DNA of 64,000 bases, taken from NCBI GenBank assembly GCA_050742455.1, contig JBOGIG010000052.1, positions 1-64,000 of the forward strand. The letters run 5' to 3'. The stretch's first letter is position 1; every line of letters begins with the position of its first letter. A program made the position numbers and the translations under genes. Shown piece after piece: positions 1-8,449 of this stretch. The notes below the pieces were generated by a model, which was not told the DNA's origin, did not search any database, and saw nothing but the letters and a program-made list of their open reading frames with translations. Source of the stretch: JBOGIG01 sp050742455 (GTDB lineage Bacteria > Actinomycetota > Acidimicrobiia > Acidimicrobiales > JBOGIG01).

Positions 1-148
1 GTGCCGACTCCAAGCCGCTTGCCATCCCGACGATCGGTGCCGCCAACCGATGACCGTCTTGCGCTCCTTGATAGGTGGCGGACCCAAAGCTGAACACGGC
101 CCCGTTGGCGCCGACAAGCCAATACCAGCCTAAGCGACTATGCCACAC
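1..148 (-). CDS. Partial gene: beta-propeller-like 'YWLVG..G.VFSFG' repeat protein
   Basis: This minus-strand reading frame is open to the left window edge, so only its first ~49 codons are visible. It encodes WYWLVGANGAVFSFG followed shortly by APIVGMASG. That is one unit of the repeat common in large secreted actinobacterial proteins (pattern GYWLV-GGVF-FGDA-G-APIVGMA). GTG at 148 is the only usual start codon between an in-frame stop near 218 and the repeat. Starting there would leave no signal peptide, so this may be the 5' part of a degraded or frameshifted gene, or a small repeat protein. It follows trpD on the same strand after 57 nt. The repeat family is clear; the gene boundaries are not. 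Confidence 0.5.
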   Translation of the reverse strand, partial: MWHSRLGWYWLVGANGAVFSFGSATYQGAQDGHRLAAPIVGMASGLESA

Positions 149-205
149 GGCCAGTGGGTCGCAACGCGACGGGACGACCCTTGGCGGCTCGCATCCGCCT
201 GGCGC

Positions 206-1297
206 CTATCCGTCAGCCCCGGCGAGTCCGGTGGAAACCTCGATGAGGCGGTCCAACACCGATTCGGCCCGACCGTCATCGATCGCCGCTTCGGCCATGA
301 CCAGTCCTGCACTCAGATCCTGTACCCGGTCCGCCACCACCAGGCCGGCGGCGGCATTGAGCACGGCGATATCGCGAAATGGGCCCTTGTCTCCGGCCAG
401 GACCCGCCGTATGGCCACGGCGTTGGTCCGGGCATCGCCCCCCCTCAGGTCTTCCGGTGAAGCCGGGGCCAAGCCCAGTGCGGCGGGATCAACCTCAAAC
501 TCCCGAATCTCCACACTCGCCTCTCCCGCCTCAGGCCGGTGCCGGTAATCGGCGATCAGTTCGGTGACCGAGGAGGTGGTGGTGGTCGACAGCTCATCGA
601 GCCCGTCATGGCCATGAACCACCATGGCCCGCCGGGCGCCATTGGCAGCCAGTACGCCTGCCATCTTTGGAACCATGGCCGGATCGCTTACCCCCACCAC
701 CTGAAGCCGGGCCCGGGCCGGATTGGCCAGGGGGCCGAGAAAATTGAACACCGTGGGCACCCCCAACTCGCGCCTTACGGGAATGGCGAAGCGCATGGCC
801 GGATGAAAGCGTGGGGCGAAGCAGAACCCCATCCCCACCTCTGCCACGCACTGGGCCACTCCTGTCGGACCCAGCTCGATGGCCACCCCCAGGGACTCGA
901 GAACGTCGGCCGTCCCCGTGGCCGACGACGCCGCCCGGCCCCCGTGCTTGCAAACGGGAACGCCGGCACCAGCCACCACGAATGCGGCCATGGTGGACAC
1001 GTTGATCGAATTGGACCGATCCCCTCCCGTTCCGCACGTGTCGAGCACATCTCCCTCGATTGTTACCGCCTCGCAGTAGGCCAGCATGGCCTGGACCAGA
1101 CCGGCCATTTCCTCTACCGTCTCGCCCCGAAGGCGAAGCGCTGTGACGAAAGCGGCTACCTGGCTGGGGGCGGCGTTGCCGGCCAGGACATCGCCGAGGA
1201 CGGCCCCGGCCTCATCCGAGCTGAGGGTCTCTCCGTTCATCAACCGCCCCAGGACCGAAGGCCATCCCCCAATTACCTCCAGCGTCAGTCCCACCAC
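206..1297 (-). CDS. trpD: Anthranilate phosphoribosyltransferase
   Basis: This enzyme transfers phosphoribose from PRPP to anthranilate, the second committed step of tryptophan synthesis, in the cytoplasm. The PRPP-binding GTGGD motif is at residues 89-93, followed by RSNSINVST and the KHGGRAASS segment, where most homologues have KHGNR. The product is 363 residues, slightly longer than the usual ~340. I chose GTG 1297 (GTG 1294 is equally possible). It lies just inside the end of the upstream acyl-CoA dehydrogenase gene and has GGAG upstream; an open frame further 5' is only a shadow of that gene. No other trp gene is nearby. Confidence 0.95.
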   Translation of the reverse strand: MVGLTLEVIGGWPSVLGRLMNGETLSSDEAGAVLGDVLAGNAAPSQVAAFVTALRLRGETVEEMAGLVQAMLAYCEAVTIEGDVLDTCGTGGDRSNSINVSTMAAFVVAGAGVPVCKHGGRAASSATGTADVLESLGVAIELGPTGVAQCVAEVGMGFCFAPRFHPAMRFAIPVRRELGVPTVFNFLGPLANPARARLQVVGVSDPAMVPKMAGVLAANGARRAMVVHGHDGLDELSTTTTSSVTELIADYRHRPEAGEASVEIREFEVDPAALGLAPASPEDLRGGDARTNAVAIRRVLAGDKGPFRDIAVLNAAAGLVVADRVQDLSAGLVMAEAAIDDGRAESVLDRLIEVSTGLAGADG

Positions 1298-2487
1298 AGG
1301 TGCTTCTCCAGCACACCCCGGGCGATCAGGCCCAGTTGGACCTGGGACGTCCCTTCCACGATCGTCAACTGCCGGGCGTCTCGGTACCACAACTCCGTGG
1401 GATGGTCCTTCATGTAGCCAGCCGCACCCAGAAGCTGCACAGCCATTCCCGAGGCCCGGACGGCCAGCTCCGTGGCGTAGTACTTGGCCATTGACAGATA
1501 TGGCACCCACTCCTTTGTGAACTGGCCTCGATCGGCCATCCATGCCGCCCGGTAGGTGAGCAGGCGAGCCGCTTCTATATCGACCGCCAGCTTGGCGATC
1601 TCCCATTGGATGCCCTGGAAGTCAGCCATCGTCTTGCCGAAGCCCTGGCGTTGTTTCACATACTCGGTGGCGTACATCAATGCCCCTTCAGCCAGTCCGA
1701 TGCCCCGGGCGGCCACGATGGGGCGCATGGCGTTGAGCCCCAACATGGCCAGGCGGAAACCTCCAACCTCTCCGATGACCCCCTCGGCAGGGACCTTCAC
1801 GCCCTGAAGGAGCAGTTCACCGGTATCGACCCCCCGCACCCCCATCTTGCGGTCGGTGTTGCCCACCGTTACCCCTTCAGCGGAACGGTCCACGATGAAA
1901 GCGGTAATGGAATCATGGGCGCGGGTCCCGGAGTCGAAGGCTTCATCGGAATGTCCTGGCGGCGGAGTCTTGGCAAAGATCGTGTACCAGTCGGCCTGAA
2001 CCACCCCCGACATCCAGCACTTGGTACCGGTAAGGATCCAGCCCCCGCCGACTTCGGGATCGGGGACGGCCTTGGTCCGCATGCCCATGACGTCACTGCC
2101 GGCCTGTGGCTCCGAGAGGCCAAAGCCGCAGCGCTGGGAGCCGTCCGCAATACCGGGCAGGTACTTGGCCTTCTGGGCCTCGGAGCCGGCAATCATCACC
2201 GGCCCCGTCGGAAGCCTGGTGAGGAGCAGCATCAGTGCCGCCGTGTTGGAGTATTTTGCCACTTCCTCGATGGCGATGGTCAGGCCCAAGATGCCCGCCC
2301 CCGACCCGCCGTACTCGATGGGGATGCACAGACCCAGCAGTCCGGCCTGGCGAAATGCCTCGAAGATGTCCTCGGGGTACTCCCCGGTTTCATCGATCTC
2401 CCGGGCCCGGGAAGCGATCTTGTCCTGGGCCAGCTTGCGCACGCTGGCCTGGAGAGCCGACAGTTCCTCGGAAAGTTCGAAATCCAT
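1285..2487 (-). CDS. Acyl-CoA dehydrogenase family protein
   Basis: This is an FAD-dependent enzyme that alpha,beta-desaturates acyl-CoA thioesters, passing electrons to ETF. The 400-residue length is typical. The FAD/substrate signature GFGLSEPQAGSD lies near residue 135. The C-terminal half carries QLLGAAGYMKDHPTE and the EGTSQVQ segment, which holds the catalytic glutamate in short-chain family members. The chain length of the substrate cannot be read from the sequence. The gene sits 21 nt after rnj and overlaps trpD by 13 nt, so it is probably cotranscribed with both, although no metabolic link is evident. Confidence 0.9.
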   Translation of the reverse strand: MDFELSEELSALQASVRKLAQDKIASRAREIDETGEYPEDIFEAFRQAGLLGLCIPIEYGGSGAGILGLTIAIEEVAKYSNTAALMLLLTRLPTGPVMIAGSEAQKAKYLPGIADGSQRCGFGLSEPQAGSDVMGMRTKAVPDPEVGGGWILTGTKCWMSGVVQADWYTIFAKTPPPGHSDEAFDSGTRAHDSITAFIVDRSAEGVTVGNTDRKMGVRGVDTGELLLQGVKVPAEGVIGEVGGFRLAMLGLNAMRPIVAARGIGLAEGALMYATEYVKQRQGFGKTMADFQGIQWEIAKLAVDIEAARLLTYRAAWMADRGQFTKEWVPYLSMAKYYATELAVRASGMAVQLLGAAGYMKDHPTELWYRDARQLTIVEGTSQVQLGLIARGVLEKHLWWD

Positions 2488-2508
2488 TGTGGGAGGTTAG
2501 CTGCGCCC

Positions 2509-4185
2509 TCAGGCCTCCATTATCACCGGTACGATCATGGGTCGGCGTTTAGTGCGGTCGCTGACGATCCGGCCCATGGACTGGCGAACCGTGCGGCGCA
2601 GGACATCGTGATCATAGGACCGTCCCTCCGGTCCGGCCCCGGTGATGGCCTTCACCACCGCCGCCTTCACTGCGGTGGCGGCATCGTCGAGCAGTTCCTC
2701 GGCCTCGGGGGCGTACACCCAGCCCCGGGTGATGATCTCGGGCCCGGTCAATATCTCGCCTGTCTTGGCGTCGATTGTGACCACCACCACGATCACCCCC
2801 TCCTCGGCCAACACCCGGCGGTCTCGCAGCACCCCGTGGCCGACGTCGCCCACGACTCCGTCCACGAACAGGTAGCCGGACGGAACTTCCCCGGCGAACT
2901 CCAATCCAGAGTCGCCCAACTCGACTACGTCCCCGTCCTCGCACAGCAAGATGTGGTCTTTATCCACTCCCATACGGGCAGCCAGACGAGAGTGGTGGGT
3001 GAGGTGTCGGAACTCCCCGTGCACCGGGATAAAGAACTCCGGCCGGGTGATCGACAACACCATGGCCAACTCGCCCTGCTTGGCGTGACCGCTGGAGTGA
3101 ACATCGGCCAGACCGGAGTGGATCACTTCGGCGCCTCGCCGGTACAGGCCATCTATGACCTTGCTCACGGCCGACTCATTTCCCGGAATGGCGTGGGCGC
3201 TGATGATGACCACGTCACCTGGACCTACCTTTAGCCACTTGTTCTCCCCGGAGGCCATGAGGCTGAGGGCGGACATCGGCTCGCCTTGAGATCCGGTGGA
3301 GATGACGCAGACCTTGGCCGGGTCATACTCACCTACCTTCTCGATGTCCACAAGGGAACCCTCGGGGATGTCGAGCAGCCCAAGGCCTCGAGCCAAGGCC
3401 ACGTTCTTTCCCATGGATCGGCCCAGGGTGGCGATGACCCTTCCCTGGGCAACAGCGGCGTCGGCCAGTTGCTGAACCCGATGGATGTGGCTGGCGAAGC
3501 ACGTGGTGATGATCCGTTCCGAACGGTGTTCGTCGAACAGCCGCCGAAGCACAGCGCCCACGGTGGTCTCGCTGGCCGTATGGCCAGGCTCCTCGGCGTT
3601 GGTGGAGTCCGACAGCAAGAGCCGGATTCCCTCCTCCTTGGCGATTGCCCCCATGCGGGCCAGGTCCGTGAGGCGTCCATCCACCGGGGTCAGGTCCAGC
3701 TTGAAATCTCCCGTATGCAGGATCACGCCCTGGGGCGTGTGGAAGGCGGTGGCAAAACCGTGGGGGACCGAATGCGTCACCGGAATGAACTCCACATCGA
3801 AGGGCCCGATACGGCGACGCTCGCCATCGGTCACTTTCACCAGGGTGGTGCGGTCCATGAGCCCTGACTCTTCGATCCGGTTCCGGGCCAGGCCCAGGGT
3901 TAGTTCCGAGCCGTAGATGGGGAAGGACAATTCCCGCAGCAAATAGGAGAGCCCCCCGGCGTGGTCCTCGTGCCCGTGGGTGATGATGGCCCCCTCCACC
4001 CGATGGGCGTTTTCCCGCAAATAGGTGAAGTCGGGCAGGACGAGGTCGATCCCGGGCATCTCGACGTCGGGAAACATCAGGCCGACATCGAGGAGCATGA
4101 TGCGGTCGTCGACTTCGATGCACGCACAGTTGCGCCCGATCTCGCCCAAGCCGCCCAGGAAGACAACCCGGACCGGCCTGGTCAA
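2509..4185 (-). CDS. rnj: Ribonuclease J
   Basis: This is a metallo-beta-lactamase-fold RNase with 5'-3' exo- and endonuclease activity, used in mRNA decay and rRNA maturation. The zinc-binding motif HGHEDHAGG is at residues 70-78, HTGDFKLD near 177, and a beta-CASP domain with HSSGHA and PVHGEFRHL follows. The 558-residue length matches actinobacterial RNase J. It overlaps the upstream dapA by 4 nt (ATGA), the dapA-rnj pairing seen in many actinobacteria. Together with the PNPase gene at 22622-25066, the window encodes two main mRNA-decay nucleases. Confidence 0.96.
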   Translation of the reverse strand: MTRPVRVVFLGGLGEIGRNCACIEVDDRIMLLDVGLMFPDVEMPGIDLVLPDFTYLRENAHRVEGAIITHGHEDHAGGLSYLLRELSFPIYGSELTLGLARNRIEESGLMDRTTLVKVTDGERRRIGPFDVEFIPVTHSVPHGFATAFHTPQGVILHTGDFKLDLTPVDGRLTDLARMGAIAKEEGIRLLLSDSTNAEEPGHTASETTVGAVLRRLFDEHRSERIITTCFASHIHRVQQLADAAVAQGRVIATLGRSMGKNVALARGLGLLDIPEGSLVDIEKVGEYDPAKVCVISTGSQGEPMSALSLMASGENKWLKVGPGDVVIISAHAIPGNESAVSKVIDGLYRRGAEVIHSGLADVHSSGHAKQGELAMVLSITRPEFFIPVHGEFRHLTHHSRLAARMGVDKDHILLCEDGDVVELGDSGLEFAGEVPSGYLFVDGVVGDVGHGVLRDRRVLAEEGVIVVVVTIDAKTGEILTGPEIITRGWVYAPEAEELLDDAATAVKAAVVKAITGAGPEGRSYDHDVLRRTVRQSMGRIVSDRTKRRPMIVPVIMEA

Positions 4186-5099
4186 TACGCCACCCCGGCC
4201 AGGAGGGATCGGGCTGCGGTGTCAAGGGCGGCCGATGCCGGACCCATGGGCAAGCGGCACTGACCCACGGCCAGACCTAGAGCACGCATGACCGCCTTGG
4301 CCGGGATCGGGTTGGGCCACTGTTCGGATCCCTCAAAATCAAAGGAAGCCAGCAATCCGGCATTTATGTGGCAAGCCCGCTCCACGTCCCCGGCCCAAAA
4401 TGCGCTCAGCATCTGGCCGTGTTGGGACCCCGTCCAGTGGCTGGCCACCCCCACCACCCCGGCGCCGCCCACCGCCAGCAGGGGAAGGGTCAGGGCGCTG
4501 TCACCGCTGTAGAGGTCAAATTGGGCCGGCATCTCGGCTACCAGCCGGGCCGAGGCCACAGGGTCTCCGGTCGCATCCTTGACCGCCACCACATTGGGAC
4601 ACTTCTGAACCAATTCGACCATGGTGGCCAGGGCTACCTTGCGACCGGTCCGCACCGGGATGTCATAGATCATGACCGGGAGGCCGGCCGACCCCGGACC
4701 GTGGTCCGACGCGGCCGAGGCGATGGCGGCGAAGTGAGCCAGCAGGCCCGTTTGGGAAGGTCGGTTGTAGTAGGGGGTCACGGCCAGGATCCCCGCCACC
4801 CCGGCCTTTGCCGCGGCTTTGGTCATTTCCACCGAATGGGCCGTGTCGTTACTCCCGGCGTTGGCGATGACCGGCACGGTGACCGCCTCGGAAACCGCTC
4901 TCCACAGGTCGGTCTTCTCCTGGTCGGTAAGAACCGAGCCCTCCCCCGTGGTGCCGGCGACCACCAGAGCCTCGTTCCCATGAGCCACCAGCCACCGACC
5001 CAGGTCAGCGGCGGCGTCGAGATCGAGCGAGCCGTCGGGGGCAAACGGGGTGATCATGGCCGTGATGACACCGCCGAAGCGTCCCCGACCCCAGCTCAT
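4182..5099 (-). CDS. dapA: 4-hydroxy-tetrahydrodipicolinate synthase
   Basis: The enzyme condenses pyruvate with aspartate semialdehyde, the branch point to lysine and meso-diaminopimelate. Visible family motifs are ITPF (17-20), GTTGEG (49-54), the catalytic YYN at 110-112, IYDIPVRTG (144-152), and the Schiff-base lysine in AVKDATGD (Lys174). At 305 residues it is full length. It overlaps both neighbours by 4 nt (ATGA with the marR-like gene and with rnj), so translation is probably coupled. The pathway partner dapB lies 15 kb away at 20427, beyond the hopanoid block. Confidence 0.96.
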   Translation of the reverse strand: MSWGRGRFGGVITAMITPFAPDGSLDLDAAADLGRWLVAHGNEALVVAGTTGEGSVLTDQEKTDLWRAVSEAVTVPVIANAGSNDTAHSVEMTKAAAKAGVAGILAVTPYYNRPSQTGLLAHFAAIASAASDHGPGSAGLPVMIYDIPVRTGRKVALATMVELVQKCPNVVAVKDATGDPVASARLVAEMPAQFDLYSGDSALTLPLLAVGGAGVVGVASHWTGSQHGQMLSAFWAGDVERACHINAGLLASFDFEGSEQWPNPIPAKAVMRALGLAVGQCRLPMGPASAALDTAARSLLAGVAY

Positions 5100-5734
5100 G
5101 CCGGCGCCTTCTCAGCCGACCGCTCGATGCCCAGGCTGACCAGCAAATCCTCGTGCAGCTCGAACCACACAGTGTGGTAGGAGTCCATCAGAGGCTTGGT
5201 GAACCATTCCGGATCTCCGGCCTCGACCCGTTCCAGGGCGGCGGAGAAGCGGGGTCCGTAGCGGGCGAAGCGGCCCATGCTGGACGCCAACTTGATGCAC
5301 ACGGGCTGGATCAGGGCGTCGATGGCCACAAGGCGGTCTACCACCCCGGCATCATAAGCGGGATCCGCATGATCATTGACCAAGGGCGTGAGTCCATCGG
5401 GGCGCATCTGCCAGTCGGTGCATACGCCGAGCATGTCGGCGTTGACGGCGACGAAGGCTTGATAGGCCTGGGCCAAGATCTCCCCGCTTCCTGAGGCCGA
5501 GAGATCCAGTGCCAGGGCTCCAGCGTGAGCCTCCCGCCCCGGCGGGAGCAGGCACCATCCGCTTATGCGTCCTACCCGGTGTTGTGCCAGCCCCTCCCCT
5601 TCCAGTGCGGCCAGCACCTCTACAGCCCGGGATAGGTCGAGACCTCCCGCCTCGGCCAGAGGCTCGGGCTCGGCGAATCCCTTGAGTCGAAGTCCGTGCA
5701 GGACCAGGAACCGCGGCTCGGAGAGATGGGTCAT
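5096..5734 (-). CDS. MarR-like winged-helix regulatory protein
   Basis: This is a predicted cytoplasmic protein with an N-terminal winged-helix region (HGLRLKGFAEPEPLAEAGGL, then VEVLAALEGEGLAQHRVGRI and a PPGREAH wing end). A helical C-terminal domain contains DPAYDAGVVDRL and SYHTVWFELHEDLL. The same layout occurs in a small actinobacterial family usually labelled transcriptional regulator; its ligand is unknown. ATG 5734 is preferred; a TTG at 5752 would add six residues. The stop overlaps dapA by 4 nt, so it heads the dapA-rnj operon and may regulate it. It is divergent from the hopanoid operon, so it could instead act there. Confidence 0.75.
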   Translation of the reverse strand: MTHLSEPRFLVLHGLRLKGFAEPEPLAEAGGLDLSRAVEVLAALEGEGLAQHRVGRISGWCLLPPGREAHAGALALDLSASGSGEILAQAYQAFVAVNADMLGVCTDWQMRPDGLTPLVNDHADPAYDAGVVDRLVAIDALIQPVCIKLASSMGRFARYGPRFSAALERVEAGDPEWFTKPLMDSYHTVWFELHEDLLVSLGIERSAEKAPA

Positions 5735-5922
5735 CTGGTGGCACCCTATCAACCCGACCCGTCCTTCTACTACCGTCTTTACACACAGATCGTGTCGTTC
5801 CGGCCTTCACCAGCCGTGGGAGGCACCGTCGAGACGTACGACCACGATGGCCGCCCAGCCGAGAAAGCCGAAATGCCGGAATCGAACGACTTCAATCCGC
5901 AGACAGACTTCAATACCCGCCG

Positions 5923-7320
5923 ATGACCTTTGATCTGACCGACACACTCACGCGTCGCCAGGGAGAGAACTTCGCCCTGCAGTCGCGCTATATGAACGGC
6001 CAGCTTCCCCGAGTCCTCAAGACCATCGGGTTCGACCGCTTCTATGTGCGGGGCGATGGCTGCTACCTATACGACAGCGACAACCGGCGCTACCTGGATT
6101 TCCTATCCGGCTTCGGCGTTTATGCCTTGGGCCGGAGCCATCCCGGCCTCAAAGCCGCCCTGCACGACGCCATTGACGCCGACCTACCCAACATGGTCCA
6201 GATGGACTGCGCCCTGCTCCCGGGGGTTCTGGCCGAGGAGCTTGTGGCCCGGGCCCACCCCGGTATCGAGCGCGTCTTTTTTTGCAATTCGGGGGCCGAA
6301 GCCGTGGAGTCGGCAATCAAGTTTTCACGCCACGCCACCGGGCGGTCCCGCATTGTGTACTGCGGCCATGCCTTCCACGGACTCACCAACGGGGCCTTGT
6401 CCCTCAACGGGGGCAAAGAATTCCGCCGCGGGTTCGGCCCACTCCTTCCGGGGACCACCGAGGTGCCCTTCGGGGACATTGACGCCCTGGAAGCGGAACT
6501 GGCCCGAGGTGACGTTGCTGCCTTCGTGGCCGAACCGATCCAGGGCAAGGGCGTGAACATGGCCCCCGACGGCTACTGGGCTCGGGTGGAGGAACTGTGT
6601 CGCCAGCACCGCAGCATCTTCGTAGCCGACGAGGTGCAGACCGGGATGGGGCGAACGGGAAAATTCTTCTGCCACGAGCACTGGGGCGTCCACCCCGACA
6701 TCATCACGGTGTCCAAGGCCCTATCCGGTGGATTTGTTCCGGTGGGAGCGATGCTGTGCACCGACAAGGTCTTTGCGAGCGTGTACCGGTCCATGGACAA
6801 CGCATTTGTCCACTCTTCGACGTTTGGCCGCAACCAACTGGCCATGGTCGCGGGATTGGCCACCCTTGCTGCCTTCGATGACGAGGACATCGTGGACCGG
6901 GCCCGACGCACTGGGTTGGCTTTCTCCAAGGCCTTGATCCCCCTGGTGGACCGCTACGAATTCCTCCACGAGATCCGGGGCATGGGCCTCATGATCGGCT
7001 TGGAATTCGGCGAGCCACAGTCCCGATCCCTCAAATTGCGCTGGAAGGCCATCGAGGCCATGAGGCCCGGCCTGTTCTCCCAGCTCATGGTGGTCCCCCT
7101 CTTCCACCGTCACCGGATCCTGACCCAGGTGGCCGCCGACAACATCAATGTGGTCAAGCTGCTACCACCCCTGATCTGTGGTGACGACGAAGTAGAATAT
7201 TTTGTCTCCGCCCTCGATGACATCCTGGCGGCAGCCGAGAAGGGCTCGAAGCTGCTCTTCGAGGTCGCCACGACGGTCGCCCGCAGTTCCCTAAGACGTC
7301 AACGCCACGGCTCCCGTTGA
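5923..7320 (+). CDS. hpnO: Class III PLP aminotransferase, HpnO-like
   Basis: This 465-residue fold-type I aminotransferase has YLYDSDNRRYLDFLSGFGVY, the PLP-phosphate region FFCNSGAEAVESA, DEVQTGMGRTG around the cofactor-binding aspartate, and the PLP lysine in TVSKALSGG. Class III aminotransferases in hopanoid clusters (HpnO, and the Streptomyces cluster enzyme) make the amino side chain of aminobacteriohopanetriol. The gene is the first of the hopanoid run, so that role is the best guess, inferred from context. The ATG has no clear ribosome binding site but overlaps (ATGA) the stop of a short upstream frame. Another omega-aminotransferase substrate is possible. Confidence 0.75.
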   Translation: MTFDLTDTLTRRQGENFALQSRYMNGQLPRVLKTIGFDRFYVRGDGCYLYDSDNRRYLDFLSGFGVYALGRSHPGLKAALHDAIDADLPNMVQMDCALLPGVLAEELVARAHPGIERVFFCNSGAEAVESAIKFSRHATGRSRIVYCGHAFHGLTNGALSLNGGKEFRRGFGPLLPGTTEVPFGDIDALEAELARGDVAAFVAEPIQGKGVNMAPDGYWARVEELCRQHRSIFVADEVQTGMGRTGKFFCHEHWGVHPDIITVSKALSGGFVPVGAMLCTDKVFASVYRSMDNAFVHSSTFGRNQLAMVAGLATLAAFDDEDIVDRARRTGLAFSKALIPLVDRYEFLHEIRGMGLMIGLEFGEPQSRSLKLRWKAIEAMRPGLFSQLMVVPLFHRHRILTQVAADNINVVKLLPPLICGDDEVEYFVSALDDILAAAEKGSKLLFEVATTVARSSLRRQRHGSR

Positions 7321-7394
7321 ACCCGGCCCGGTCCAAAGCGACCTTTGACCCAGCGTTGCCTCGAAGTCAATCGCGCACTCTGATCCGGATGCGC

Positions 7395-7448
7395 TTGACG
7401 AGGGGTATTCTGCGACCTAAAGCAGAGTTAAACAGTGACAGCCACTGT
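7395..7448 (+). promoter_or_regulatory. Possible hpnC promoter and palindrome
   Basis: The 145-nt gap between the aminotransferase and hpnC holds TTGACG at 7395-7400, a 17-nt spacer, and a weak TAAAGC at 7418-7423. A perfect inverted repeat, ACAGTG-5 nt-CACTGT, sits at 7432-7448, between that box and the GAGGAG ribosome binding site (7455-7460) of the TTG-initiated hpnC. The -35 box and the palindrome are clear; their function is inferred. Confidence 0.35.
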
Positions 7449-7465
7449 GCCACCGAGGAGCAACC

Positions 7466-8449
7466 TTGCTAGACGCCGGATTCGGACCGCTGGGGCCCGA
7501 TGCGCTCCCCGGGGCCCGTGACGTTCTGGCCCAGTCCCAAGCAGAGAACTTTCCTGTAGCCGCCCGATTCTTTCCCGCCGCCACTCGAGCCCACCTGATG
7601 GCCGTGTACGGCTTCGCCCGGCTGACCGACGAGATCGGCGATACGGTCCAAGGTGATCGACTGGCCATGCTCGACTGGTTGGAATCCGAATTGGAACGGG
7701 CGGCCCAGGGCTGCGCCCGCCACCCCATCCTGGTTCGTCTGACCCCCACCATCCGGCAATTCGATCTTGGCCTCGACCCATTTCGCCGGCTGATCGAGGC
7801 TAATCGGGCTGACCAGGTGGTCAAGAGCTACGAGACCTTCGAAGCCTTGCGAGGCTACTGTGAGCTGTCGGCGGCGCCAGTCGGCCGGCTCGTCCTCGAA
7901 ATATTCAGGGCAGCCACGCCCGAGCGTATCGGGTGGTCCGACGATGTCTGCGTCGGCCTGCAGATCGTCGATCACCTCCAAGATGTTGGCGAGGACGCCA
8001 GGAGTGGTCGCATCTATCTTCCTGCCGAGGATCTGCGGCGCTTCAACTGCCGCCCAGACGACTTGATCGACGATCGGGCTGGTCCCGGGGTGCAGGCCCT
8101 CATCCGTTTTGAGGCGGCGCGGGCCACTTCGCTGTTGGGAGCCGGGACCGCCTTGGCTCGCAGCCTGCACGGGCGACAACGCTTGGCCGTGCTGGCCTTC
8201 GCCGGCGGAGGGCGAGCCGCGATCGACGCCATGTCCAGTGCCTATTTCGACGTGCTCGGGACGCGCTGTCGGCCCCGCCCCGTCCGAATGGCATATAGGA
8301 TCGCCACCGGCCTGGCTACAGGCGCCGCCCGTGGCCGCGGCATCGGCCCGACCCCAGCACCGTCAACTGCTCCAGCATCGTCAACTGCTCCAGCACCGTC
8401 AACGGCTCCAGCCCTGGCGCCACCGATCGATAAAGGGGAGGTCACATGA
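7466..8449 (+). CDS. hpnC: Squalene synthase-like HpnC (hydroxysqualene synthase)
   Basis: HpnC converts presqualene diphosphate to hydroxysqualene in the three-enzyme HpnCDE route to squalene. It is an all-alpha trans-isoprenyl synthase with the first acidic motif in RLTDEIGDTV and the second in DHLQDVGED, followed by GRIYLPAEDL. It starts with TTG, five bases after GAGGAG. The family core ends near residue 295. The last ~25 residues are a proline/alanine/serine tail built from three copies of an 18-bp repeat (8354-8407), probably dispensable. It overlaps hpnD by 4 nt (ATGA). Confidence 0.93.
   Translation: MLDAGFGPLGPDALPGARDVLAQSQAENFPVAARFFPAATRAHLMAVYGFARLTDEIGDTVQGDRLAMLDWLESELERAAQGCARHPILVRLTPTIRQFDLGLDPFRRLIEANRADQVVKSYETFEALRGYCELSAAPVGRLVLEIFRAATPERIGWSDDVCVGLQIVDHLQDVGEDARSGRIYLPAEDLRRFNCRPDDLIDDRAGPGVQALIRFEAARATSLLGAGTALARSLHGRQRLAVLAFAGGGRAAIDAMSSAYFDVLGTRCRPRPVRMAYRIATGLATGAARGRGIGPTPAPSTAPASSTAPAPSTAPALAPPIDKGEVT
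8354..8407 (+). repeat. 18-bp tandem repeat, 3 copies, in the hpnC tail
   Basis: Three near-identical 18-bp units (8354-8371, 8372-8389, 8390-8407) encode a repeating P-A-P/S-S-T-A tail. One substitution separates units 1 and 2. The unit length keeps the reading frame. Confidence 0.85.

Noticed and set aside
1..53. Plus-strand 16-codon tail ending in a TGA at 51-53, looking like the end of a convergent gene
   Set aside because: The minus strand of the same bases encodes a recognisable propeller repeat unit, which is far stronger evidence than a short open stretch.
1606..3234. 542-codon plus-strand open frame opposite the acyl-CoA dehydrogenase and rnj
   Set aside because: Antisense shadow typical of high-GC DNA; the minus strand holds well-conserved genes with motifs and the translation matches no family.
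6276..6292. T-rich run inside the aminotransferase gene considered as a terminator
   Set aside because: No stem precedes it and it encodes conserved residues of the PLP site (VFFCNSGAEA).
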